Shown in pieces: positions 15,601 to 22,370 of a stretch of DNA of 64,000 nt. A program made the translations under genes and the position numbers. The stretch covers positions 248,001 to 312,000 of the forward strand of contig NZ_FYAM01000027.1 in NCBI RefSeq assembly GCF_900185645.1, given 5' to 3'. A model generated the notes under the pieces. It was not told the DNA's origin, did not search any database, and saw nothing but the letters and a program-made list of their open reading frames with translations. The DNA comes from Clostridium sp. BSD9I1. Lineage in GTDB: Bacteria; Bacillota; Clostridia; Clostridiales; Clostridiaceae. Position 1 is the first letter of the stretch. Each line of letters opens with the position of its first letter.

Positions 15601-15993
15601 AATGCAGTGAAGTTTACAGATACAAAAGGAAGTATATTTATTAATATTTATGATAAGGGCGATTTTATAGAAATATCTATAAAAGATACAGGAATAGGTA
15701 TACCAAAGGATAAGTTAGATTTTATTTTTGAGAGATTTGCTCAAATTGATAAGTCTATAACTAGAAAAAAGGAAGGAAGTGGGATAGGTCTCACTCTTGT
15801 AAAGTCCCTTGTTGAAATACAGGGTGGAACTATTAGCGTAAAAAGTGAACTAGGGAAGGGCAGTGAGTTTACTATTACTCTTCCTGTAAAAGTAGTAAAT
15901 GTTGAAGAAACAGAAAATAATGTAATAAGTGAAGAATCCTCTGAATCAAAATATAAAGAAAAATTGGCAACGGAGTTTTCTGATATATACTAA
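12640..15993 (+). CDS. Hybrid histidine kinase with 7TM-DISM sensor and two kinase modules
   Basis: An 1117-residue membrane kinase. Residues 1-30 hold a TM helix and 40-195 an outside domain of the 7TMR-DISMED2 type (NWDFESDG, LNGEWEFYKSEFL). About 205-400 are seven TM helices. Next come HisKA (SHELKTP, His433), HATPase (NLIGNAIKF, DTGIGIP, GTGLGLY), a receiver (VDDEYVNQ, phospho-acceptor Asp744 in VIIDMMIPD, Lys in GKPF), then a second HisKA (SHELKTP, His867) and HATPase (NLLSNAVKF, GSGIGL). The C-terminus is TEFSDIY, almost the same as the end of the kinase at 22371. Such doubled kinase-receiver-kinase proteins can run internal phosphorelays. There is no adjacent response regulator; the flanking genes are three paralogous lipoproteins, which could be ligands or targets (inference). 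Confidence 0.9.
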   Translation: MKNIKMSKIKLFSLLLITLGIFIYIINGSLNVSNTSKPSPVAKNGVIDLRNWDFESDGMTKLNGEWEFYKSEFLEPEDFDNTHFKKTYATIPGTLGGAGYGTYRLKILIDSDDYLYSVKIDYIQNAYKLWANNHAVVSVGEVGKNKNEMKPQMLPKAGSFYTENGEVYLTLQVSNFYSEFGFIDTILMGETSKIDTYKEKKQALDLFLFGSSVLAAIYNLAVFSKRKRNKAPLYFAIVCILIAIRTIFLGERFVISIFPNFSYIQAVRIMIWTFYLYMPFIVLFIDKSYGGILSKKVVKFSNFTALLYFFLVLIIPADHYMQLLVPFEALALSLIIYMMCKICKVYINVETNDYITVIGLFALFITRINDILYEYSIIITNSFAPLGVFIFIVANYYVLAERQARALSRSEDIGEKLKSLNNLKDDFLAVTSHELKTPLNGIIGLSESLATAAKDHMTEDEKYNLSLIKSSAIRLSNLVNDIIVFSKLKNNEITLQKKPVKINKLLEMVIKFCELSANNKSVQLVNLVDEGAPYVDGDEDRIQQIFYNLIGNAIKFTHEGKIIVSYIVKENYIEVSIEDTGIGIPKERLNTIFNIYEQGEGISEKYGGTGLGLYITKKLIKLHGGDIKVKSSTGKGTKFTFSLPLSSEEEVNNTSEHSEDILKELNYEPLNLISNDKFSELSGNLSTKVSKNYKILIVDDEYVNQRVLEGYLSHPNQLILKASTGKQALEIMEKNEDLDLVIIDMMIPDLLGYEICNIIRKKYSIFQLPILIMTADNRPENLVISFENGANDYLGKPFNKYELLSRVNTLLTLKDSVEEALMLAKQVSVANERIETLNSENDESNKKVEELMEYDKIKTEFFANMSHELKTPLNVISSTVQLLRSLDESKNLADDRIQYYFTIMNQNSLRLLRLINNIIDTTKINGGYLNLNLTNDNIVYVVEELVQSVADFVQSKGINIIFDTEVEEKIIAFDEEKIERIILNLLSNAVKFTDTKGSIFINIYDKGDFIEISIKDTGIGIPKDKLDFIFERFAQIDKSITRKKEGSGIGLTLVKSLVEIQGGTISVKSELGKGSEFTITLPVKVVNVEETENNVISEESSESKYKEKLATEFSDIY

Positions 15994-15998
15994 AATAA

Positions 15999-16026
15999 AG
16001 TGCCACCCACGTGGCAAGTGGCAAGT
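15999..16026 (+). repeat. REP-like palindromic repeat, forward copy
   Basis: A 28-nt forward copy (agtgccac, ccacgtggc, aagtggcaagt) 5 nt after the hybrid-kinase stop, in the gap to the convergent lipoprotein C. Confidence 0.9.
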
Positions 16027-16036
16027 GTGAAAAATA

Positions 16037-16081
16037 GGGATGATTAGCAATTATTTATTATTAATAGTTGTTAGCCATCCC
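16037..16081. terminator. Two-way hairpin of the ggttaacaactatt family
   Basis: gggatgattagcaattatt (16037-16055) pairs with aatagttgttagccatccc (16063-16081) with only a few wobbles. It lies between the convergent hybrid kinase and lipoprotein C genes. The same hairpin type is at 19736 and 45206. Confidence 0.65.
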
Positions 16082-16110
16082 TTAAACTTTTATAAGCTTT
16101 CTAGTAAAAG

Positions 16111-16734
16111 CTATTTCTCTAATTCTTGTTTTCCTGTTATTTTGCTTGCATTATCCATTTTAAATGTTGATTTAGCTTCATTATTAGTAAAATATACATT
16201 TCCATCAACTTTAGCATCAACTAATTGAAAGTCTTTAGAGGAAACATAGAGATCTCCTTTAAAGGTTCCATGTTGAATACTAGCTTTTGGACTGTTAATA
16301 GTAAATTTTGGTGCAGTTAAAGTAAATCTATTAGTTACATTTCGCTTTTCATCTTGAGTGTAAAGGGCAACTTTACGTTGAACAATATCCTTGCCATCTT
16401 TATCTTTTTTACCATTTTTAAATTCACCATCAAGTACTAAATCTTTATCAATAGTTAAATCTTTTACTATAGCAATAATCCAAGTGCCTTTGTTGCTAAT
16501 TGCCTTTTCAAAAGCAGCCGCATTATCTACTACAGATGCAGTTGTTACAACGTCAGTCTTATTTTCTTGGGCCTTGCCTTGGTCTTGAGCTTGAAGAGGA
16601 GTTTGATTTTGAGCGCTAGAGTTAGTTTGCTCTTTGGTTGTGCCTGGTACTGGTGTAGGATTGATATTTCTAGCACATCCAAAAGATAGTATGGTGAACA
16701 TAAATAATATTAATGAAATTAGTTTTAATTTCAT
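16111..16734 (-). CDS. Paralogous lipoprotein C, beta-helix-like, unknown function
   Basis: A 207-residue lipoprotein with lipobox LSFGC and the longest linker of the three (Gln/Asn/Thr-rich, about 25-60). The conserved domain is the same as in A and B: VVTTASVVDNAAAFEKAIS, GTWIIAIVKDLTIDKDLVL, VNGFK-type strands replaced by GTFKGDLYVSSKDFQLVDAK and VDGNVYF, ending SKITGKQELEK. The ATG 16734 is preceded by aaggagg. It converges with the hybrid kinase. Together A, B and C bracket that kinase, which is the best clue to a joint function; the function itself is unknown to me. Confidence 0.8.
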   Translation of the reverse strand: MKLKLISLILFMFTILSFGCARNINPTPVPGTTKEQTNSSAQNQTPLQAQDQGKAQENKTDVVTTASVVDNAAAFEKAISNKGTWIIAIVKDLTIDKDLVLDGEFKNGKKDKDGKDIVQRKVALYTQDEKRNVTNRFTLTAPKFTINSPKASIQHGTFKGDLYVSSKDFQLVDAKVDGNVYFTNNEAKSTFKMDNASKITGKQELEK

Positions 16735-17034
16735 ATGAAATCCTCCTTGTCTTTAAATAATTATTACATTAAATACAGTATTACCTAAAATATAATAATT
16801 AACACATGATTAAGAACAAGAAATGGTTAACAACTATAATTAAAATATAAGATAAATATTTTAGAAGTTTAAGATATAAATAGGGGTTTATTGGCTAAAA
16901 TAAATAATGACGTATAATTAATATAAAATATAGAGGTTAGGAATATTTTCATATATAATAGAGATATTATAAAATTTTAATATATTATCATACTAAACAT
17001 TAAAAATACAATGAGAATTCGGGGTGACAATAAA

Positions 17035-17676
17035 ATGAGATTACCAAACCATATTGGAATAATTCCTGATGGTAATAGAAGATGGGCAGTTGCTAACGGA
17101 ATGTCTAAAGATAAGGGATATGAAATAGGAATTGATCCGGGGCTAGCTAGCTTTAAGTTGTGTCAGGAAGCTGGAATTAAGGAAATCACATACTATGGAT
17201 TTACCATAGATAATACAAAAAGGCCAAGTGAACAAAAGAAGGCCTTTACAGATGCGTGTATTGAATCCGTAAACCTAATTACCAAGGAAGATGCAGAAAT
17301 ATTAGTGGTTGGAAATGCAGATTCACCAGCTTTCCCAAAGGAGCTAGAAACCTTCACCACTAGAAGAACCTTTGGTAAGGGAGGAATTAGAGTTAATTTC
17401 CTAATAAATTATGGCTGGCAATGGGATTTAAATGAGCTAAAGACAGCTGATACATCTAAAAAGAATATTATAAATAATATAAAGTCTCATGATATATCAA
17501 GAATAGATCTTATTATACGATGGGGAGGAAGAAGAAGATTAAGCGGACTACTTCCAGTTCAATCTGTATATTCAGACTTTTATGTAATAGATGACTATTG
17601 GCCAGATTTCAAGCCTAATCATTTTTCAGAGGCTCTAGAGTGGTATGATAAACAAGACGTAACGCTTGGTGGCTAA
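17035..17676 (+). CDS. Divergent short cis-prenyltransferase (UppS family)
   Basis: A 213-residue protein of the undecaprenyl diphosphate synthase family. It keeps the diphosphate-site motif GIIPDGNRRWA, an ITYYGFTIDNTKRPSEQ segment matching the family's YAFSxENWxRP, and the late DLIIRWGGRRRLSGLLP and DDYWPDF motifs. It is short (usual 240-260). At the GH(K)xG position it reads KGYEIG, and RWGGRR replaces the typical RTGGExR. It may be a specialised or altered-chain-length enzyme rather than the housekeeping UppS. The start is ATG 17035 with ggggtg 7 nt upstream. A REP pair lies after the gene. Confidence 0.8.
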   Translation: MRLPNHIGIIPDGNRRWAVANGMSKDKGYEIGIDPGLASFKLCQEAGIKEITYYGFTIDNTKRPSEQKKAFTDACIESVNLITKEDAEILVVGNADSPAFPKELETFTTRRTFGKGGIRVNFLINYGWQWDLNELKTADTSKKNIINNIKSHDISRIDLIIRWGGRRRLSGLLPVQSVYSDFYVIDDYWPDFKPNHFSEALEWYDKQDVTLGG

Positions 17677-17687
17677 TATAGAAGGAA

Positions 17688-17743
17688 AGTGCCACCCACA
17701 TGGCAAGTGGCAAGTTAGTGTAACTTGCCACTTGCCACGTGGG
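17688..17743. repeat. REPIN interrupted by an insertion element (left part)
   Basis: A forward REP copy (17688-17716), spacer agtgt, and the first 22 nt of the inverted copy, which breaks off after cacgtggg. The missing tggcact is found at 19441-19447 after another copy of the last 18 nt. Joining the two sides restores a complete REPIN. Confidence 0.88.
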
Positions 17744-17787
17744 CAATGTCATCAAGTCATCATGTAAATAACTTACAGATTTGAATT

Positions 17788-17844
17788 TAAAAGAAAACAG
17801 CTATCATAAATATTTATCAAAACTTATGAGGCTGTTTTCTTTTA
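17788..17844. terminator. Long terminator-like hairpin downstream of the transposase
   Basis: taaaagaaaacagc (17788-17801) pairs perfectly with gctgttttctttta (17831-17844). Inside is a second 6-bp stem (tcataa with ttatga). It lies within the IS block, beyond the transposase 3' end, and could stop transcription from either side. Confidence 0.7.
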
Positions 17845-18012
17845 CAAAATTTCATGGTGTACCCATAAGATTTGATAATATTAAATACTTAATCTTGCAA
17901 TACTTTTTTATTTACTGGTAAACAAAATAACTCTGCAGTCATTCTGACTGAGAGTAATCTAAGTCCTTCACCTTAAAAGCCGTTAGGCTGTCTAAAACTT
18001 TTCTCTAACAGA

Positions 18013-19287
18013 TCACAAACATCTCTTTTTACTTAATGCATTTTTATTGGATCTATCCGTTCTTCGCCTAACGAAGTTTCTTTTAGGACGAATGGGAACG
18101 ACATTACGCGAAATTTCCTTCATAATCTTTTTAAACATTCTTGAGCGTTTCCAAGGATTTTTTTCAAGAAGCATTAAAACTAGGGAGTTCTTCAGCTTAC
18201 CTATGAGAATATTAGTATTAACTTTATACTCATGCTTTAATTCTTTATCTTTATTTTCCTCATCAATTAATGCGTTAGCATCCATCTTTGCAAGAGAAAC
18301 CATATTTGATAAATACATAGTGGCATAAAAATCTTGCTCTACAGCAATAGGTGTTTCACCACTAAAGTTTTCTATTTGTAATTTGTTTTTCAACTCATTA
18401 TATTTTACTTCTATTCCCCAACGTTTGAAGTAAAGCTGTTTAAAATCTTCTGTTTTAAAATCTTCATGAAAGATATTAGTAATTAAGGTCTCCGTTACCC
18501 CTGAATCTAACTTAAAATTAAGTACCCTAATTTTAAGTACTTCTTCTTTACAATTATCTTTCACTATCTGATCTTCGTTCTTTGCACAGGCTACCGCCTT
18601 TATAAAGCTGCTGGATACTCTCATTAAATACTTTAACCCTTTCTTTTCAATAAAAGAAATAAGATCTCTTGATGGATATCCTCTATCAAATAAAATTAAA
18701 TCATTAGAAAAACCTATGCCTTCTAACTTATTTATAAGTACCTCTGCTTGTACTCTTTCATTTGCTTTATATTTACTAATTACAGAAGCTATAATCATGT
18801 CATTTTCAACATCATATAACCCAGATGCCCTAGCTCGGGCAACTTTCATGCTCTGATTTTCAATATATCCAAATTCAGTTCTTAATCTTTCACTGTTATT
18901 AAGTTCTAATATAGTTCCATCAACACTTAACAGTCTGTAGCCTTTGTATCGTTTAAAGTCTGTATCTTTATAAAACCAACTGATTATGCCATCAGACATT
19001 TTTATAAATGCAGTTGGAGATATCTTTTGCCTAGCCTCTGAAAATGCTTGTTTTGTGACGGCGGAGCCTGTACTATTTATATTGTTAAAAAACTCATCCA
19101 ACTCTAGTTGAAGGCTTTTTTTAACAAAGTTCAAGATAAATACTATAATGTTTTTAAAATTCATTTTGTTATTTCCTATCCTTGTAAAGTATGTTTTTTT
19201 CGTTCTCATTTGACACATGAATATTATATCATTAATTATGGTTTCTGTTATTTTCATTCCCTCTAGTAAGTAACTTTTTTTACTCAT
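18013..19287 (-). CDS. IS4-family DDE transposase
   Basis: A 424-residue transposase. The first Asp is in LLSVDGTILELN, the second in LILFDRGYPSRDL, and the Glu lies in the YREK-type motif YFKRWGIEVKYNELKNKL typical of IS4. The basic C-terminus (RRRTDRSNKNALSKKR) probably binds DNA. Start ATG 19287 is chosen because ggggtg (19294-19299) lies 6 nt before it. The frame is intact over the usual length, so the enzyme may be active. It is carried by an element that has split a REPIN. Confidence 0.88.
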   Translation of the reverse strand: MSKKSYLLEGMKITETIINDIIFMCQMRTKKTYFTRIGNNKMNFKNIIVFILNFVKKSLQLELDEFFNNINSTGSAVTKQAFSEARQKISPTAFIKMSDGIISWFYKDTDFKRYKGYRLLSVDGTILELNNSERLRTEFGYIENQSMKVARARASGLYDVENDMIIASVISKYKANERVQAEVLINKLEGIGFSNDLILFDRGYPSRDLISFIEKKGLKYLMRVSSSFIKAVACAKNEDQIVKDNCKEEVLKIRVLNFKLDSGVTETLITNIFHEDFKTEDFKQLYFKRWGIEVKYNELKNKLQIENFSGETPIAVEQDFYATMYLSNMVSLAKMDANALIDEENKDKELKHEYKVNTNILIGKLKNSLVLMLLEKNPWKRSRMFKKIMKEISRNVVPIRPKRNFVRRRTDRSNKNALSKKRCL

Positions 19288-19422
19288 AAAAAACACCCCA
19301 ATAATTTATAAGATATACCCTTTAAAAAGGCATTCAAATTAATTATCAAGGTATTTATTAAAGTTAGTTATTTTTTCAATATTTTATTTATTGTATTTAC
19401 AGTTTTTGTATCCTTAGCTTGA

Positions 19423-19447
19423 TGCCACTTGCCACGTGGGTGGCACT
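19423..19447 (-). repeat. REPIN interrupted by an insertion element (right part)
   Basis: tgccacttgccac and gtgggtggcact: the right end of an inverted REP copy. Its first 18 nt repeat the end of the left part, and its last 7 nt complete the REPIN. Confidence 0.85.
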
Positions 19448-19528
19448 ATTTTGCATAGATTTATTTAGCAAACAAATAATAAATAAGTGGTTAATGAGGT
19501 TACAAACAACTTAAGAGAGGTGAAAAGC

Positions 19529-19729
19529 ATGAGAAACATGAGAAATGATAATCCTAATCATAAGGCTTATTCCATAAGAAAAGTTGAAGATAACTTAAGA
19601 AGCATGCCAGAGCATATAACACAAGGTTCAGATGTAGGGAGTGAACCATTTCCTTTTACAGAGGAAGACAATAAAATGAGAGAACAATATCAGTTTGGTG
19701 AGGTTATGGGAAGTAACGAGAAACTTTAA
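19529..19729 (+). CDS. Small hydrophilic protein, unknown function
   Basis: A 66-residue protein (MRNMRNDNPNHKAYSIRKVE start) without signal peptide, TM helix or Cys. It is rich in Asn, Glu and Arg and ends EVMGSNEKL. gagagg (19515-19520) precedes ATG 19529; an upstream in-frame ATG at 19487 has no ribosome binding site. It is followed by a strong terminator, which supports a real single-gene unit. I do not recognise the family. A small spore or stress protein is possible but unsupported. Confidence 0.6.
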   Translation: MRNMRNDNPNHKAYSIRKVEDNLRSMPEHITQGSDVGSEPFPFTEEDNKMREQYQFGEVMGSNEKL

Positions 19730-19735
19730 AATAGG

Positions 19736-19783
19736 AACGGTTAACAACTATTTACTAGATTTAATTGTTGTTAACCGTTTTTA
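19736..19783 (+). terminator. Terminator hairpin of the ggttaacaac family
   Basis: aacggttaacaac (19736-19748) pairs perfectly with gttgttaaccgtt (19767-19779), followed by a T-run. It lies 7 nt after the small gene at 19529. Confidence 0.88.
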
Positions 19784-19834
19784 TAATTTATAATTTATAT
19801 ATAAAAAGAGTGAAATAGGTAAGGAGAAATAAAC

Positions 19835-20239
19835 ATGAGCATAAAATATATACATCATGTATGCATTCAAACAGAAAATTACAAGGAATCATTAAAATTT
19901 TATACAGAGATACTAGGTTTTGAAATCGTTCAAGAGACCCCAGATTTTCATACTAGGGATTTTAATACTTGGATAAAGCTAGGGTCCTTTATGATTGAGC
20001 TTCAAACTGCCAAAAAGGGAGATAAGCTAAACAAATATAATTCTTTAAACGAAGGAATAGTACACATGTGCTTTTTAGTAGATAATGTTCAAGAAGAATA
20101 TAACAGAATAAAGGCACTTGGATATAATAACTTTAAATTAAAAAATGGCAGTGAGATATACAAAGTTGAAAATGGGTATTTATTTAAGATAAAAGCTCCA
20201 GAAGGAACTGAAATAGAAATGAGAGATGAGGAATTATAA
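19835..20239 (+). CDS. VOC (glyoxalase/bleomycin-resistance) family protein
   Basis: A 134-residue vicinal-oxygen-chelate fold protein. It starts IKYIHHVCIQTENYKESLKFY and continues ILGFEIV, with later EGIVHMCFLVDNV and EGTEIEMRDEEL. The candidate metal ligands are His (HHVCIQT), Glu (FMIELQ), His (IVHMCF) and Glu near the end (TEIEM), as in glyoxalase I-like enzymes. The ligand set fits a lactoylglutathione-lyase-like or dioxygenase-like role, but the substrate is unknown. The start ATG has aaggag upstream. Its stop codon lies inside the stem of a compact REP-derived terminator. Confidence 0.82.
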   Translation: MSIKYIHHVCIQTENYKESLKFYTEILGFEIVQETPDFHTRDFNTWIKLGSFMIELQTAKKGDKLNKYNSLNEGIVHMCFLVDNVQEEYNRIKALGYNNFKLKNGSEIYKVENGYLFKIKAPEGTEIEMRDEEL

Positions 20240-20264
20240 AGTGCCACGTGGGTGGCACTTTTTT
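20238..20264. terminator. Compact REP variant acting as terminator
   Basis: aaagtgccac (20238-20247), loop gtgg and gtggcacttt (20252-20261), then ttt: a perfect 10-bp stem with a T-run. It uses the same words as the REP family without the extra gtggcaa unit, and overlaps the VOC gene stop (20237-20239). It is the last family member seen; none was found in 20.3-64 kb. Confidence 0.88.
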
Positions 20265-20316
20265 GATGAATCCCTCATATATTTTAGTGATATGACTAAT
20301 TGGAGGGATTTAATAA

Positions 20317-21534
20317 ATGTATTACCCCTTTAAATTTAGGGAGGTTTATAAGAATTATATTTGGGGTGGGAGAAATCTGGAGTTCTTGGGAAAGGTTTTA
20401 CCAGGAGGAAAGGTTTCCGAAAGCTGGGAGGCTTCGTGCCACGAGGATGGACTTAGTGTCATAGATAATGGAGAGTTTAAAGGAAAAACGCTATTTGAGG
20501 TTATGAAGGAAAAAGGTGCAGAAATTTTAGGAGAAGATATATATAAAGCATATAAGGATAAATTCCCTATACTTATAAAGTTTATTGATGCTAATGACAA
20601 GCTTTCTGTTCAAGTGCACCCTGATGATGAATATGCAAAAAAATACGAGAATAATTCCTTAGGTAAAAATGAAATGTGGTATATAATTGATGCAAAGCCT
20701 GGATCAAAGCTAATATGTGGATTAAGGGATAGTGTAGACAAGGAAAGGTTTAAGAAAGCTTGTGATGAAGAAAGGGTAGAGGAGTGCCTAAATTATATAG
20801 AAGTAACTAAAGGAGATATAATAAATATACCTTCAGGAACGGTACATGCTATTGGGGAAGGACTTTTAATTGCAGAAATTCAGCAAAGTTCAAATATAAC
20901 TTACAGAATATATGATTATAATAGAAAAGATATTAATGGAAGTAAAAGAGAGCTTCATCTAAATAAGGCACTAGAAGTTATAAATTTTAGTGAAACAAGT
21001 AATGAATCAGGTAATAACCACATCTGTAAAGAAAAATACAAAGGAATAAAACTAACTGAAAATGCCGGCCTATCTGTAATAAATTCTCTTGAAAATAAAG
21101 TAAGTGAAGAATTAATCAAAGATGAAAACACTACTATAACATACATGGCCTTAAATAAATACTTTTGTGTAAAGTTCTATGAAACATCCTGTGGATTTAA
21201 AGAAAACACAAAAGGAGAAAAGTTTCATATATATACTTTTCTTGAAGGTAACGGTACTATAATTTATAGTGAACCTCAAAAGAAAATATATACACAGGGT
21301 CAAAAAACGTTATCCCTTGAAAATAACGAAGATAAGGAAGGGTTAACAACTAATAAAGCTGAAGAAACATTTACTAAGGGGCAAACGGTATTTATACCTG
21401 CATCCCTAGGCGAATATGAATTAAAAGGGAGCTTCAAAGCATTAAATATATATTTGGAAAATGAACAAAACTTAAAAATGCAATTGGATTATTTAAGAAA
21501 AAGCGGATATAATTTAGATGAAATCATCAAATAA
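20317..21534 (+). CDS. manA: Mannose-6-phosphate isomerase, class I (paralog 1, extended)
   Basis: A 405-residue type I phosphomannose isomerase that interconverts fructose-6-phosphate and mannose-6-phosphate. Zinc-site motifs are SVQVHPDDEYA, NEMWYII and the NIPSGTVHAIGEGLLIAEIQQSSNITYRIYDY stretch. It resembles the shorter paralog at 56463 (324 residues). The extra length includes a stretch around 322-355, rich in Lys, Glu, Asn and Thr, inserted before the GQTVFIPASLGEYELKG strand, and a C-terminal tail. It stands alone here, outside the polysaccharide operon, so it is probably the general sugar-metabolism copy. Confidence 0.88.
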   Translation: MYYPFKFREVYKNYIWGGRNLEFLGKVLPGGKVSESWEASCHEDGLSVIDNGEFKGKTLFEVMKEKGAEILGEDIYKAYKDKFPILIKFIDANDKLSVQVHPDDEYAKKYENNSLGKNEMWYIIDAKPGSKLICGLRDSVDKERFKKACDEERVEECLNYIEVTKGDIINIPSGTVHAIGEGLLIAEIQQSSNITYRIYDYNRKDINGSKRELHLNKALEVINFSETSNESGNNHICKEKYKGIKLTENAGLSVINSLENKVSEELIKDENTTITYMALNKYFCVKFYETSCGFKENTKGEKFHIYTFLEGNGTIIYSEPQKKIYTQGQKTLSLENNEDKEGLTTNKAEETFTKGQTVFIPASLGEYELKGSFKALNIYLENEQNLKMQLDYLRKSGYNLDEIIK

Positions 21535-21638
21535 AAATGTAGATAGCAAACAATAAATAATAATTGCTTAGGAGATTCAGTCATTGATGGATTTTAATCT
21601 TAGCCATTATTTATACTTAAACAAAAGCGGAGGATATT

Positions 21639-22205
21639 ATGAGTGAGTTTTTTACAAATTCTATGAATATAGCAAAAGAAATATGTAGGTTAAAGATTAA
21701 GCATGGAGACAAGGTGGTAGATGCAACTATGGGAAAAGGCAGTGACACCTTGTTTTTAGCAAGTCTTGTAGGAGAAGAAGGGCAGGTATACTCCTTTGAC
21801 ATACAAAGTGAAGCTATACAGGCCACAAAAGAAAAGCTCCAAGATAATAATATAAAGACTAAGGTAAGTTTAATATTAGATGGACACGAAAATATAGATA
21901 AATATGTGGAAGGTGGAGTGAAGATAGTTATGTTTAACTTAGGATATCTACCTTCTTTTTCCCATAGCATCACTACAAAGGCACATACCACAATCGAAGC
22001 TGTGCAAAAATCCCTGGAGCTTTTATTACCTAAGGGAGTGGTAATACTTGTAATATACCATGGGCATGAAAATGGAAAAGCTGAGAAGGAAGCTCTGGAG
22101 AATTATACAAAAACATTAAATCAAAAGGAATATAATGTGGCGCAATTAGAATTTACAAACCAAATAAATTATCCACCACGATTACTTGTTATAGAAAAAA
22201 GATAA
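21639..22205 (+). CDS. mnmM: Probable tRNA (mnm5s2U34) methyltransferase, MnmM/YtqB type
   Basis: A 188-residue class I SAM-dependent methyltransferase. Motif I is VVDATMGKGSDTLFLA, motif II VYSFDIQSEAI and motif IV FNLGYLPSFSH, with the TKAHTTIEAVQKSLELL segment typical of YtqB (formerly rRNA methylase-like). YtqB of Bacillus was shown to be MnmM, which completes mnm5s2U at the tRNA wobble base. Length and motifs fit well. It is cytoplasmic, preceded by gcggagg, and stands as a single gene between manA and a sensor kinase. Confidence 0.8.
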   Translation: MSEFFTNSMNIAKEICRLKIKHGDKVVDATMGKGSDTLFLASLVGEEGQVYSFDIQSEAIQATKEKLQDNNIKTKVSLILDGHENIDKYVEGGVKIVMFNLGYLPSFSHSITTKAHTTIEAVQKSLELLLPKGVVILVIYHGHENGKAEKEALENYTKTLNQKEYNVAQLEFTNQINYPPRLLVIEKR

Positions 22206-22370
22206 GAAGTTTTAAGGACAAAAATAAAGAAATAATATTTTGGTTAAAATTCAAGGAGTTTTTTTATTTGTGTAGAATATATCATATAAACATCAATGAT
22301 TGTCAAAAAATGCAGAAAAATTGTTAATATATAATGTATTACCTATGATAAAGCACTTGGAGGTCATAAC

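Larger units (their letters stand above)
17744..19422 (-). mobile_element. IS4-like insertion sequence inside a REPIN (about 1.68 kb)
   Basis: The block is bounded on both sides by the same 18 nt (tgccacttgccacgtggg at 17726-17743 and 19423-19440), as expected for a target duplication. It contains one DDE transposase on the minus strand. Clean terminal inverted repeats are not obvious by eye. Both ends share tcaag and tgtaaata near the border, so the exact ends may differ by a few bases. Eighteen nt is long for classical IS4 duplications, though some relatives make long ones. Confidence 0.65.

Noticed and set aside
3253-20264. The repeated 28-nt palindrome as a CRISPR array
   Set aside because: Copies are kilobases apart, in both orientations, with genes between them, and there are no regular spacers or cas genes.
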